Shown here one piece after another: positions 24,677-35,044 of a stretch of DNA of 64,000 nt. Origin of the DNA: Nocardioides aquaticus (GTDB lineage Bacteria > Actinomycetota > Actinomycetes > Propionibacteriales > Nocardioidaceae); NCBI RefSeq assembly GCF_018459925.1, contig NZ_CP075371.1:4278001-4342000 (forward strand), written 5' to 3'. Under the pieces are notes generated by a model. It ran no database searches. It was given only the letters and a program-made list of their open reading frames with translations, and was not told where the DNA came from. The translations under genes and the position numbers were made by a program. Numbering within the stretch: the stretch's first letter is position 1; every line of letters starts with the position of its first letter.

Positions 24677-25578
24677 GCCGGCGCGAAGGACGCGCGCGGC
24701 CCGGCCAGGCACGCGTTCATCCGGGTGACCTGGCCGGCCGTGAACATGAACATCGCGGCGTCGTCGACGTAGTCCATGTAGTTCATGAACATGCCGCCGT
24801 GCGGGCCGTTGCTGCAGGTGATCACCGGGAAGGTCGGCTTTCCGGTGTTCGGGCCCTCGCAGTTCGGGGTGTCCGGGACCCGGTCGCCGCCGCTGCAGTC
24901 GAGGGTGTCGCCCCAGATGTGGCGCAGGTTGAGCCAGTGCCCGATCTCGTGGGTGAGCGTCCGGCCGCCGTCGAACGGCGCCGCCGCGGTGCCCTCGGTC
25001 CCGACCGCGGTGTTCAGCACGACGACACCGTCGGTCGCCTTCGGGCCGCCGGGGAACTGGGCGTACCCGAGCAGGCCGTTGCCGAGGGTGCAGACCCAGA
25101 TGTTGAGGTAGGCGTCGGCCGGCCAGGCCGCCGACCCGCCCCTGCTCGCCCGCTTGACGTCGTCGCCGGGCCCGAACGAGCGGCGCTCGGTCTGCACGCG
25201 CACGACGCCGTCGGTCTTCTTCCCCGCCGGGTCGCGCCTCGCCAGCCGGAACTCGATCTTGGCGTCGGCGACCAGCCCCTGCCACGGGGCGGGCACCTGG
25301 GCGATGTCCGGGTTGGTGGCGCGGAAGTCGCGGTTGAGGACGTCGAGCTGGCTGCGGAGCTGCTCCGCGCTGACGTCCTCCGGCCCGGTGCGGTGCACGA
25401 CGTGGAAGACGACCGGGATCGTCACCAGCCGGCGCGCGACCCGCTCGGCCTGCCCGGACATGACCGCGCGGGCGGTGAACTGCTCCGCGCGCTGCTGGTT
25501 GCGGCGGAACGACGGCTGCTCCTCGAGCAGCCGCTCGTACTCCTGCATGGCGGCGCACTGACGACGTCTCGGGGGCAT
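24673..25578 (-). CDS. M43-type zinc metalloprotease (pappalysin-like)
   Basis: A 301-residue metzincin. The zinc site HEIGHWLNLRH occupies residues 210-220; the position usually held by Gly in HExxHxxGxxH is Asn here, as in many M43 proteins. The Met-turn follows as MNYMDY. An N-terminal pro-segment with VVFHVVHRTG is typical. No signal peptide is visible at the chosen start, although the family is often secreted. The ATG follows GGAGGG. The stop overlaps the next small gene. Confidence 0.92.
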   Translation of the reverse strand: MPPRRRQCAAMQEYERLLEEQPSFRRNQQRAEQFTARAVMSGQAERVARRLVTIPVVFHVVHRTGPEDVSAEQLRSQLDVLNRDFRATNPDIAQVPAPWQGLVADAKIEFRLARRDPAGKKTDGVVRVQTERRSFGPGDDVKRASRGGSAAWPADAYLNIWVCTLGNGLLGYAQFPGGPKATDGVVVLNTAVGTEGTAAAPFDGGRTLTHEIGHWLNLRHIWGDTLDCSGGDRVPDTPNCEGPNTGKPTFPVITCSNGPHGGMFMNYMDYVDDAAMFMFTAGQVTRMNACLAGPRASFAPA

Positions 25579-25707
25579 CGGCCCTCCCTCGGCTGGGTGG
25601 ACCGGCGCACCTGGACGAGCGTTCAGCCCTGCGAGCGAGAATCCTCGGGGGCCTGGGGGCTGTCAAGGGATCTCACCGGCACCAGCACCTGAGCGAGGAT
25701 GGGCGGC

Positions 25708-26178
25708 ATGGCGCCGGACGGCACGTGGGTCGAGTTCGACACCCTCGTCGAGCCCCTGCCCTGGGGCCGGAACACCTACACGATCCTGCGCCTCGACGAG
25801 ACGCTCGTCGACGCTGCTGCGGCAGCGGGGACCCGCCGGGTCGAGGGCGACATCGAGGGTGTGGCCGTCAACGTCGGCGTGAACCGCGCCGACGTCCTGC
25901 CGGACGCGTTCATGTACGCCGGCAGGGCGCTGCAGCGACGCCTCGGCGTGACCCCCGGCGACGTCGTCCGGTGCCGGCTGCGGCCGGCCGACCCCGCCCA
26001 CGTCCCGCTGCCCGACGACGTGCGGGCCGCGCTCGAGACGGCCGGCCGGCTCGAGGCGTTCGAGGGGAGGTCGCCGCCCGCGCGCCGACGACTGCTGCAG
26101 CCGGTCGAGGAGGCGGCGCAGGCCGCGACGCGGGCGCGGCGGGTCGCAGCGCTCCTACGGGCGCTGGACCCGGGCTGA
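25708..26178 (+). CDS. DUF1905/YdeI-like protein
   Basis: A 156-residue protein. The first 90 residues match the DUF1905 beta-barrel (FDTLVEPLPWGRNTYTILRL and VNVGVNRADVLPDAFMY). The remainder is helical and ends in an Arg-rich stretch resembling a truncated YdeI/OmpD-associated domain. The function of the family is unknown. The second ATG is used because GAGG sits at better spacing; another ATG three codons upstream is possible. Confidence 0.75.
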   Translation: MAPDGTWVEFDTLVEPLPWGRNTYTILRLDETLVDAAAAAGTRRVEGDIEGVAVNVGVNRADVLPDAFMYAGRALQRRLGVTPGDVVRCRLRPADPAHVPLPDDVRAALETAGRLEAFEGRSPPARRRLLQPVEEAAQAATRARRVAALLRALDPG

Positions 26179-26194
26179 CCCCCCGGGGCAGGGG

Positions 26195-27097
26195 TCAGGC
26201 GACCTGGAAGGACCGCTTCGACAACCCGATCCCGAACCCGTCGATCGCCGTGGTCGGCGGGGCGGTGGGGTCGTCGGCCGCGCCGAGGGTCACGAAGAGC
26301 GGTGTGAAGTGCTCGACGGTCGGGTGGGCGTAGGGCATGCCCGGCGCCTTGTCGCGGAAGGACGCCAGCTCGTCGACGTCGCCGGTGCGCAGCGCGTCGG
26401 CGGCCCAGAGGTCGAAGTCGGAGGACCAGCCGGGCACCTGGTCGGGGCGCGACCAGTCGAGGTAGGGCAGGCCGTGGGTCATGTAGCCCGACCCGACGAC
26501 CAGGACCCCCTGCGCGCGCAGGTCGCGGAGCCGGCGGCCGAGCTGCATCAGCCGGCCGGGGTCGTGCGTGGGCATGCTCATCTGGACCACGGGCACGTCG
26601 GCCTCGGGGTACATGATCTTCAGCGGCACCCACGCGCCGTGGTCGAGGCCGCGGGAGCGGTGCTGGTGCAGCTCCTCGCCCGCCGGCACCATCCCGGCCA
26701 CCTGGCGGCTCAGCACGGTGGCGTCGGGGGTGTCGTACCGCATCTGGAAGTACATCGGCGCGAAGCCACCGAAGTCGTAGACCAGGTCGCTCGGGGTCGG
26801 CGTCGACAGCGAGGTCGGCGCCCGCTCCCAGTGCGCGGAGACGACGATGATCCCGCGTGGGCGCGGCAGCCGCTGCGCCCACGCGTGGAGCTCGTCCATC
26901 CAGCCCGGCATCTCGAACAGCATCGGCGCGCCGTGGCTCAGGTAGAGCGCGGGCAGCGGTCCGTCGTCCGGGGTCCAGGCCCGGTGCGGACGGGCGGCGC
27001 GGAGCGCGTCGGCCTGTCGCAGGTGCGCGGCGAACGGATGACCGGGGTCGATCCGTGCGTCGGCCCGGGCCGTCGTCGAGAGCAGGGCCTCAGCCAT
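26195..27097 (-). CDS. DODA-type extradiol aromatic-ring-opening dioxygenase
   Basis: A 300-residue class III extradiol dioxygenase of the YgiD/DODA family. Metal ligands are suggested by YLSHGAPM, VVSAHWE and the later GLDHGAWVPL and HPTVEHFTPL motifs. The enzymes open 4,5-DOPA or other catechol rings using Fe or Zn. The physiological substrate in bacteria is usually unknown. It lies 3 bp after the YceI gene on the same strand and is probably part of the same MarR-controlled operon. Confidence 0.92.
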   Translation of the reverse strand: MAEALLSTTARADARIDPGHPFAAHLRQADALRAARPHRAWTPDDGPLPALYLSHGAPMLFEMPGWMDELHAWAQRLPRPRGIIVVSAHWERAPTSLSTPTPSDLVYDFGGFAPMYFQMRYDTPDATVLSRQVAGMVPAGEELHQHRSRGLDHGAWVPLKIMYPEADVPVVQMSMPTHDPGRLMQLGRRLRDLRAQGVLVVGSGYMTHGLPYLDWSRPDQVPGWSSDFDLWAADALRTGDVDELASFRDKAPGMPYAHPTVEHFTPLFVTLGAADDPTAPPTTAIDGFGIGLSKRSFQVA

Positions 27098-27100
27098 CGG

Positions 27101-27736
27101 TCAGACGTTCTTGATCGCGGAGACGTCGAACTCGAGCTTGATCTTCTCGGAGACGAGGACGCCGCCGGTCTCGAGCGCGGCGTTCCAGGTCAGGCCCCAG
27201 TCCTTGCGGTTGATGGTGGTGCTGCCCTCGAAGCCGGCTCGCTGGTTGCCGAACGGGTCGGTGGCGGTGCCGGTGGACTCGAAGTCGATGGTGACCGACT
27301 TCGAGGCGCCCTTGATGACGAGGTCGCCGGTGATCGCCCAGTCGTCGCCCGAGCGCTCGACCTTGGTCGAGGTGAAGGTGATCGAGGGGTGGTTCTCGAC
27401 GTCGAAGAAGTCGGCGGAGACCAGGTGGCCGTCGCGGTCCGTCGAGCCGGTGCTGACGGACGAGACCGGGATGCTCAGCGCGACGGTCGAGGCGCCGGGG
27501 TTCGCCGAGTCGATGTGCGCGGTGCCGGTGAACTCGCCGAAGGCGCCGCGGACGGTGGTCACCATCGCGTGGCGGGCCGAGAAGCCGAGGCGCGAGTGGC
27601 TCGGGTCGATCGTGTAGTCGCCGGTCAGGTCGACGGAGACCGGCGCGTCGGCGACGGCGGTCGCGACGCCGGCGGCCTGGGCCGGGTTCGAGGCGGTGGT
27701 GTCGGTGTCGGACTTCGAGCGGTTGAAGATGCCCAT
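27101..27736 (-). CDS. YceI-family protein
   Basis: A 211-residue lipocalin-like YceI protein that binds polyisoprenoid-type lipids. The core YTIDPSHSRLGFSARHAM and SADFFDVENHPSITFTST are the family signatures. There is no signal peptide; instead an N-terminal region rich in Ser, Thr and Ala precedes the domain. The gene is divergent from a MarR regulator with two dyads in between and is followed by the DODA dioxygenase gene. Confidence 0.93.
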   Translation of the reverse strand: MGIFNRSKSDTDTTASNPAQAAGVATAVADAPVSVDLTGDYTIDPSHSRLGFSARHAMVTTVRGAFGEFTGTAHIDSANPGASTVALSIPVSSVSTGSTDRDGHLVSADFFDVENHPSITFTSTKVERSGDDWAITGDLVIKGASKSVTIDFESTGTATDPFGNQRAGFEGSTTINRKDWGLTWNAALETGGVLVSEKIKLEFDVSAIKNV

Positions 27737-27764
27737 CAGGAGCTCCTAGGTGTCGTGGATTGGT

Positions 27765-27800
27765 TCAACGTTGATGTAACGCTAGCAGTTGAAACTTCAA
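27765..27800. promoter_or_regulatory. Candidate MarR operators in the yceI/marR divergent region
   Basis: Two elements: the perfect palindrome TCAACGTTGA at 27765-27774 and TTGAA-N2-TTCAA at 27789-27800, inside a longer AGTTG...CAACT frame. Both are in the 92-bp region and share TTCAA/TTGAA half sites typical of MarR binding; they would control both directions. Confidence 0.5.
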
Positions 27801-27828
27801 GGTGCAACTAATGCCCTAGGATCGACGC

Positions 27829-28344
27829 GTGAGCGACGACACGGTGGGCGCGGACGGCGCCCCGGAGCCCCGGTGGCTGTCCCTCGAGGAGCGGCAGAGC
27901 TGGCTGGCGCTCTCCCGCGCCCTGATCACGCTCCCGGCCGCGCTCGACGCCCAGCTGCAGCGCGACGCCGGCCTCAACCACTTCGAGTACGTGGTGATGG
28001 CGATGCTCTCCGAGCAGCCCGACCACGCCCTGCCGATGTCGCAGCTGTCCTCGGTCGTCGCCGGGTCGCTGTCGCGGCTGTCCAACGTCGTCAAGCGGCT
28101 CGAGGCCCGCGGGTACGTCCGCCGCGACGGCCACCCCGAGGACCGCCGGGTCAAGGTCGCCCACCTCGAGGAGGCCGGCTGGCAGGCGCTGGTCGCCGCC
28201 GCCCCCGGTCATGTCGAGCACGTCCGCCACCTCGTGATCGACGCGATGCGGCCCCGCGAGCTCGTCCAGCTGCGCCACGCGCTGCTCAAGGTGCTGGACC
28301 GGGTCGACCCCGAGGGCCGCTCGGTGATCACCGAGCCCGGCTAG
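27829..28344 (+). CDS. MarR-family transcriptional regulator
   Basis: A 171-residue winged-helix regulator. The N-terminal part has a W at LEERQSWLALSRAL. The DNA-binding domain has MSQLSSVVAGSLSRLSNVVKRLEARGYV (recognition helix within), then the wing RRDGHPEDRRVKV. The C-terminal helices form the dimer. It starts at GTG and is divergent from the yceI-DODA pair, presumably its main target. Confidence 0.92.
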   Translation: MSDDTVGADGAPEPRWLSLEERQSWLALSRALITLPAALDAQLQRDAGLNHFEYVVMAMLSEQPDHALPMSQLSSVVAGSLSRLSNVVKRLEARGYVRRDGHPEDRRVKVAHLEEAGWQALVAAAPGHVEHVRHLVIDAMRPRELVQLRHALLKVLDRVDPEGRSVITEPG

Positions 28345-28448
28345 CAGCCGCACACCCCGCCGAAGCCTGGTCAGGACCCACGCACGGGCGTACGTTGCCC
28401 GGACGGCCGCGCCCACTCGGGGTGGGACCGCCTCACCGTGGAGGCACC

Positions 28449-29762
28449 GTGCACCTGCCTGGACCCGTCCGCACCGTGACCGCCGGCCTCGCCGGCCTCG
28501 CCCTCGCGCTGGGCCTGGCCCCCGCGTCGCCCGCGAGCGCCGCGCCACCGGCCGCCCCACCGTCCGCTGCCGGGCCGTGCCCCCAGCTCCGTCTGGCCGA
28601 CCGCTGGTACGGCGACGTCGGCGAGCGGCTGCAGGAGGCGATCGACCAGGCCGGGTCCTGCGAGGGCTCCGGCAGCGACGCCCCCGTCGCGGTCTTCGAC
28701 TGGGACAACACGATGATCAAGAACGACATCAGCGACCAGACCACGTTCTGGGTGCTCCGGGAGTCGCTGCTGCGCCAGCCCCCGCGCCGCGACTGGTCGA
28801 CCACCAGCCGTTGGATCACCCCGGCCGCCGTCCGGGCGCTGCGCGACGCGTGCGGCTCGCTGGCCCGCCCGGGCCGGGCCCTGCCGACCGGCGAGCGTCG
28901 CCCGCAGGCGGTCGCCTGCGCCGACGAGATCCTCTCGATGCGTCTCGAGCAGACCACCACCGGCGGCAGGCCGGGGTTCGCCGGCGGTTACGACCACCGC
29001 CAGATGAACGCCGGGTACGCGTGGATGGCCCAGCTGATGGCCGGGCGCACCCCGCGCCGGGTCCGGGCGCTGGCCGCCGACGCCCGGGACGCCGCCCTGC
29101 GCGCCGACCGCGGCGACACCTGGCGGGTCGGCAGCAGCCGGCAGATCCGCTGGGTCCGCTACTACGCCGAGCAGCGCGACCTGGTCGCGACGCTCGAGGC
29201 CGCGGGGATCACGCCGTGGGTGGTCAGCGCCTCGCCGCAGCTGTGGGCCGACGTGTGGGCGCCCGGCATCGGCGTCCCCCGCTCGCGCACCATCGGCATC
29301 CGCTCCGTGGTCGAGGACGGCCGGGTCACCACCGGGCTCCAGGGCTGCGGCGGCTACGCCGACGGCAGCGACCGGATCATGACCTACGTCGAGGGCAAGC
29401 GGTGCTGGGTCAACCAGGAGGTCCTCGGGATCGAGGGCCCCGCGGCGCTGGACGTCGCTCCGGCCGCCGTACGCCCGGTGATCGCCGTCGGCGACGCCTC
29501 CACCGACGTCTCCATGGTGTCCGACGCGACGCTGGCCCACGTCGTGCTGAACCGCAACAGCGACGAGGTGATGTGCCGCGCCTACGACGACGCCGACGGC
29601 CGCTGGCTGGTCACGCCGATGTTCATCGAGCCGCTGCCGCGGATGCCCGGCCGCTACCCCTGCTCCACCGAGGGCGCGGAGCGCAGCGACGGGTCGTTCG
29701 GTCCGGTGCGCCGCCCGGACGGCAGCGTGGTGCCCGACCAGCGGGACCGCGTCCACCCCTGA
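28449..29762 (+). CDS. Secreted HAD-superfamily phosphatase-like protein
   Basis: A 437-residue protein with a signal peptide (hydrophobic helix 10-30, AxA near residue 31) and a HAD fold. The nucleophile motif D84-W-D86-N-T is FDWDNTMIK, the Ser of motif II is in VVSASPQLW (S260), and motif IV is VGDASTDVSM. Between them is a large cap domain of about 150 residues with several cysteines, which suits an exported protein. It may dephosphorylate choline- or lipid-phosphates like other exported HAD proteins; that is inferred. GTG start 5 nt after GGAGG. Confidence 0.8.
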   Translation: MHLPGPVRTVTAGLAGLALALGLAPASPASAAPPAAPPSAAGPCPQLRLADRWYGDVGERLQEAIDQAGSCEGSGSDAPVAVFDWDNTMIKNDISDQTTFWVLRESLLRQPPRRDWSTTSRWITPAAVRALRDACGSLARPGRALPTGERRPQAVACADEILSMRLEQTTTGGRPGFAGGYDHRQMNAGYAWMAQLMAGRTPRRVRALAADARDAALRADRGDTWRVGSSRQIRWVRYYAEQRDLVATLEAAGITPWVVSASPQLWADVWAPGIGVPRSRTIGIRSVVEDGRVTTGLQGCGGYADGSDRIMTYVEGKRCWVNQEVLGIEGPAALDVAPAAVRPVIAVGDASTDVSMVSDATLAHVVLNRNSDEVMCRAYDDADGRWLVTPMFIEPLPRMPGRYPCSTEGAERSDGSFGPVRRPDGSVVPDQRDRVHP

Positions 29763-29781
29763 CGCGGTCGGCCGGACCCGG

Positions 29782-32370
<2,589 letters not shown>

Positions 32371-32387
32371 GGTGGACCTCCTGAAGA

Positions 32388-32408
32388 CCTGAGTGGACCT
32401 CACTCAAC
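32388..32408. promoter_or_regulatory. HAIR (HspR-binding) operator of clpB
   Basis: CCTGAGT-N7-ACTCAAC lies 18 bp before the clpB start (one mismatch on each arm to the CTTGAGT-N7-ACTCAAG consensus). A copy upstream of dnaK and the hspR gene in the same window support it. Confidence 0.85.
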
Positions 32409-32534
32409 TTTGTTCAGTCAGAGCATAGCCCCTCCGGCCGTCGGCCGCCTCCCGTCGCCGCCGCCGCCCCACAGGTCGTCGGCTGATTCCGTCGCGCACG
32501 GCGCCGCGCCTGCGTATCGTCTGGGGGGTCCACC

Positions 32535-34049
32535 GTGATCGGAGTCGATGAAGTGAACACCTCCGCGGTCGTCCCCGCGCCGCGAGTCGTCGTCATCGAC
32601 GACACGGACGACCTGCGTCAGCTGCTGTCGCTCGCGCTGACCCGCGGCGGCTTCGAGATCGTCGCCGAGGCCGGCGACGGCCGGGCCGGGATCGAGACCG
32701 TGCGCGAGCACCGCCCCGACGTGGTCCTGCTCGACCTGGCGATGCCGGTGATGGACGGGATCGAGGCGCTGCCCGCGATCCGCCGGCTCGTCCCGACCGC
32801 GAAGATCATCGTGCTGTCCGGCTTCGGCGCGCAGCAGATGTCCGCGCGGGCCGTCGCGGTCGGCGCCGACGGCTACGTCCAGAAGGGCGCCCCGCTCCCC
32901 TCGATCCTCGACTACGTCCGCACCGTCTGCGCCGCCCCGGCGGGCCGCAGCGGACGCGCCCTGTCCGTGGTGCCGGACGCCACCGCCGTCGACTCCGACC
33001 GCGTCGAGCCGGCCACCGCCGACGCGGACCCCGCCGACCGCGCCGGCGGCAGCAACGAGGCGCTGGCCCTGGCGCCGTTCGGTGTCCTGGAGCTGGCCGA
33101 CGAGCCGTTGTTCCGGATCCTCACCGTCAATGCCGTCGCCCAGCGCCTGCTCGGCTCCGCCCGGCCGGGCAGCCCGCTCGCGGTCTCCGCTCCCGAGCTG
33201 GCCTCGATGGTCTCCTACCACCGCCTCGACGCCGACGCGTCCTTCGACGTGGAGCTGGTGGGCGGCCGGGCCCGCGCCACGCTCCGGCGTACGGGGTGGT
33301 CGGTGCTGGTCTACCTGGACTCCTCCCGCGAGGACGTCGGGGTGCTGCGCCGCGCGATCGGCACCGCCGCCCAGCAGGTCCGCGGGCCGGTCGCCGTGCT
33401 CGGCGCCATCGCCGAGACGCTCCTGGACGAGGACGGCACGCCCACCGGGCCCGCCACGCCCGAGGACCGCGACCGCTGGGCCGCGGCCGTCCTGCGCCAG
33501 ACCCGGGCCCTGGACAGCATCACCGCCGACCTCCTCACCGCCGCCCAGATCCAGCGCGGCGCGCTGCGCGTGGACCTCGCCGACGTCGACGCCGCCGAGG
33601 TGGCGCGACGGGTCGCCGCCGAGCACGACCTGTCGGTGACCACGTCGGGGCCGGAGGGCGCGGTCACGGTCACGGTCGAGGACGACCGGGCCGTCCGGGC
33701 GGACCCCGTACGCCTGGCGCAGGCCCTGCGGACGCTGCTGTCGAACGCCCACCTGCACGGCCGGCAGCCGGTCGGGGTGCGTCTCCGCCCCGACGAGGCG
33801 CGCCCCGACCGGGTGGTCCTCGACGTCGCCGACCACGGTCCCGGGGTGGGGGCCGACCTCGTCGAACGGGTCTTCACCGAGTTCACCCGCGGCAAGGAGG
33901 GCGCCTCCGGCGGCACCGGTCTCGGGCTCTACATCGTGCGCACGCTGCTGCTGGCGATGGGCGGCGAGGCCACCTGCGGCACCGGGCCCGAGGGCGGCGC
34001 CGTCTTCAGCCTCCACCTGCCGGCCGCCGCGACCCGGCCGACGACCTAG
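32535..34049 (+). CDS. REC-first hybrid histidine-kinase-like protein lacking the phospho-acceptor His
   Basis: A 504-residue protein with unusual order. An N-terminal receiver domain has D22/D23, phospho-acceptor D67 (LLDLAMP), S95 and K117. A linker with a weak PAS-like segment (175-260) follows, then a dimerisation helix and a C-terminal HATPase domain (N404, DHGPG 433-437, GTGLGL 460-465). The dimerisation helix reads TAAQQVRGPV, where the His of the family (TAHELRGPV in the paralogue at 37188) is Gln (Q280). The REC and ATPase motifs are intact. It may act as an adaptor or pseudo-kinase that modulates the paralogue. GTG start; a second GTG six codons downstream is possible. Confidence 0.85.
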   Translation: MIGVDEVNTSAVVPAPRVVVIDDTDDLRQLLSLALTRGGFEIVAEAGDGRAGIETVREHRPDVVLLDLAMPVMDGIEALPAIRRLVPTAKIIVLSGFGAQQMSARAVAVGADGYVQKGAPLPSILDYVRTVCAAPAGRSGRALSVVPDATAVDSDRVEPATADADPADRAGGSNEALALAPFGVLELADEPLFRILTVNAVAQRLLGSARPGSPLAVSAPELASMVSYHRLDADASFDVELVGGRARATLRRTGWSVLVYLDSSREDVGVLRRAIGTAAQQVRGPVAVLGAIAETLLDEDGTPTGPATPEDRDRWAAAVLRQTRALDSITADLLTAAQIQRGALRVDLADVDAAEVARRVAAEHDLSVTTSGPEGAVTVTVEDDRAVRADPVRLAQALRTLLSNAHLHGRQPVGVRLRPDEARPDRVVLDVADHGPGVGADLVERVFTEFTRGKEGASGGTGLGLYIVRTLLLAMGGEATCGTGPEGGAVFSLHLPAAATRPTT

Positions 34050-35038
34050 GAGCCGCCCGGGTCCCCGGTGTCCGGGGTCGCGTGCTGCGGGAAGGAGGCG
34101 TCGCGCGCCTCCTCGACCACGAGGCACGCCCGGCAGAAGTCCTCCCCGAACGGGGTCAGGTGGATGCTGCGCCGCACGACCTTGGCGAACCGCACGGAGT
34201 GCAGCGCGGCGAGGACGTCGGGCTGCGCCTCGACGACCTGGTACTCCAGCGGGTCGCGCAGCGCCTCCCGGGAGAACCACACCAGCCCGAGGCGGAACAG
34301 GTTGTTGAGGTAGGACGGCACCTGCTCGCCGTGCCGGCAGCCGGCGCGGCTGCCGATCATGGTCAGGCCCGGGGCGACCAGCTGCGAGGAGACCATGCCG
34401 ACCGGGCCGCCCGTGCGCACGTCGACGCTCGGCTGCGGGCCGCCCTCCAGGAGCAGCAGCAGGATCCGGCCCTCGTCGGGCGCCAGCTCGGTGAGGATCC
34501 GGGAGTACGCCGGGTGGTCCTCGTCGTCGGCCCACACGTCGCGGGAGCGGCGCAGCAGGTCCTGGCCCAGCTCGCGCAGGGTCTGGCTCTCGAGGTGGTC
34601 GTCGCGCACGACCGAGCCGTGGCCCCCGTGACCCCCGTGGCCCCCGTGGCCCCCGTGCGAGCCCGGGACGTCGTGCGACTCCCGCTCGCCGCCGGCGGCC
34701 TGCTCGCGCACCTCGCGGTTCTCGCGGCTCACCTCCGCGAGCCCGCCGAGGGAGGTGCCGGCCTCGATCAGGGCCCGGCCGACCGGGGTGCCGGAGGAGA
34801 ACTTGCGGGCCAGGTCGCCCACCACGCCGACGGTCTCGGTGACGTCGTCGATCAGCGCCGCGGCCTCGTCGGCGGACGTGGCGGCACGGGCGACGCGGCG
34901 GGTCCCGCGCAGTCCCGTACGCACGCCCCAACCGGTGGTGTGCCAGGCCGCGGAGGCGGCGACGCGGGCCAGGCCGGGCACCGATCCGGCGGCGCGCTCG
35001 AGCCGCTCACGGGACTCTCGGGGGACCAGGCTGCTCAC
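34046..35038 (-). CDS. DUF4393 (Abi-alpha) family protein with His-Gly repeat
   Basis: A 330-residue protein. The C-terminal half matches DUF4393 proteins (LTELAPDEGRILLLLLEGG, GSRAGCRHGEQVPSYLNNL and RRSIHLTPFGEDFCRACL), with four or more cysteines. The N-terminal part is helical, ending in a linker where HGG is repeated four times (H128-H140), encoded by a 9-bp microsatellite near 34625-34655; it might bind metal. The function is unknown. It starts at GTG 6 bp after the DUF445 gene and is probably co-transcribed with it. Confidence 0.8.
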   Translation of the reverse strand: MSSLVPRESRERLERAAGSVPGLARVAASAAWHTTGWGVRTGLRGTRRVARAATSADEAAALIDDVTETVGVVGDLARKFSSGTPVGRALIEAGTSLGGLAEVSRENREVREQAAGGERESHDVPGSHGGHGGHGGHGGHGSVVRDDHLESQTLRELGQDLLRRSRDVWADDEDHPAYSRILTELAPDEGRILLLLLEGGPQPSVDVRTGGPVGMVSSQLVAPGLTMIGSRAGCRHGEQVPSYLNNLFRLGLVWFSREALRDPLEYQVVEAQPDVLAALHSVRFAKVVRRSIHLTPFGEDFCRACLVVEEARDASFPQHATPDTGDPGGS

Positions 35039-35044
35039 GGTGAC

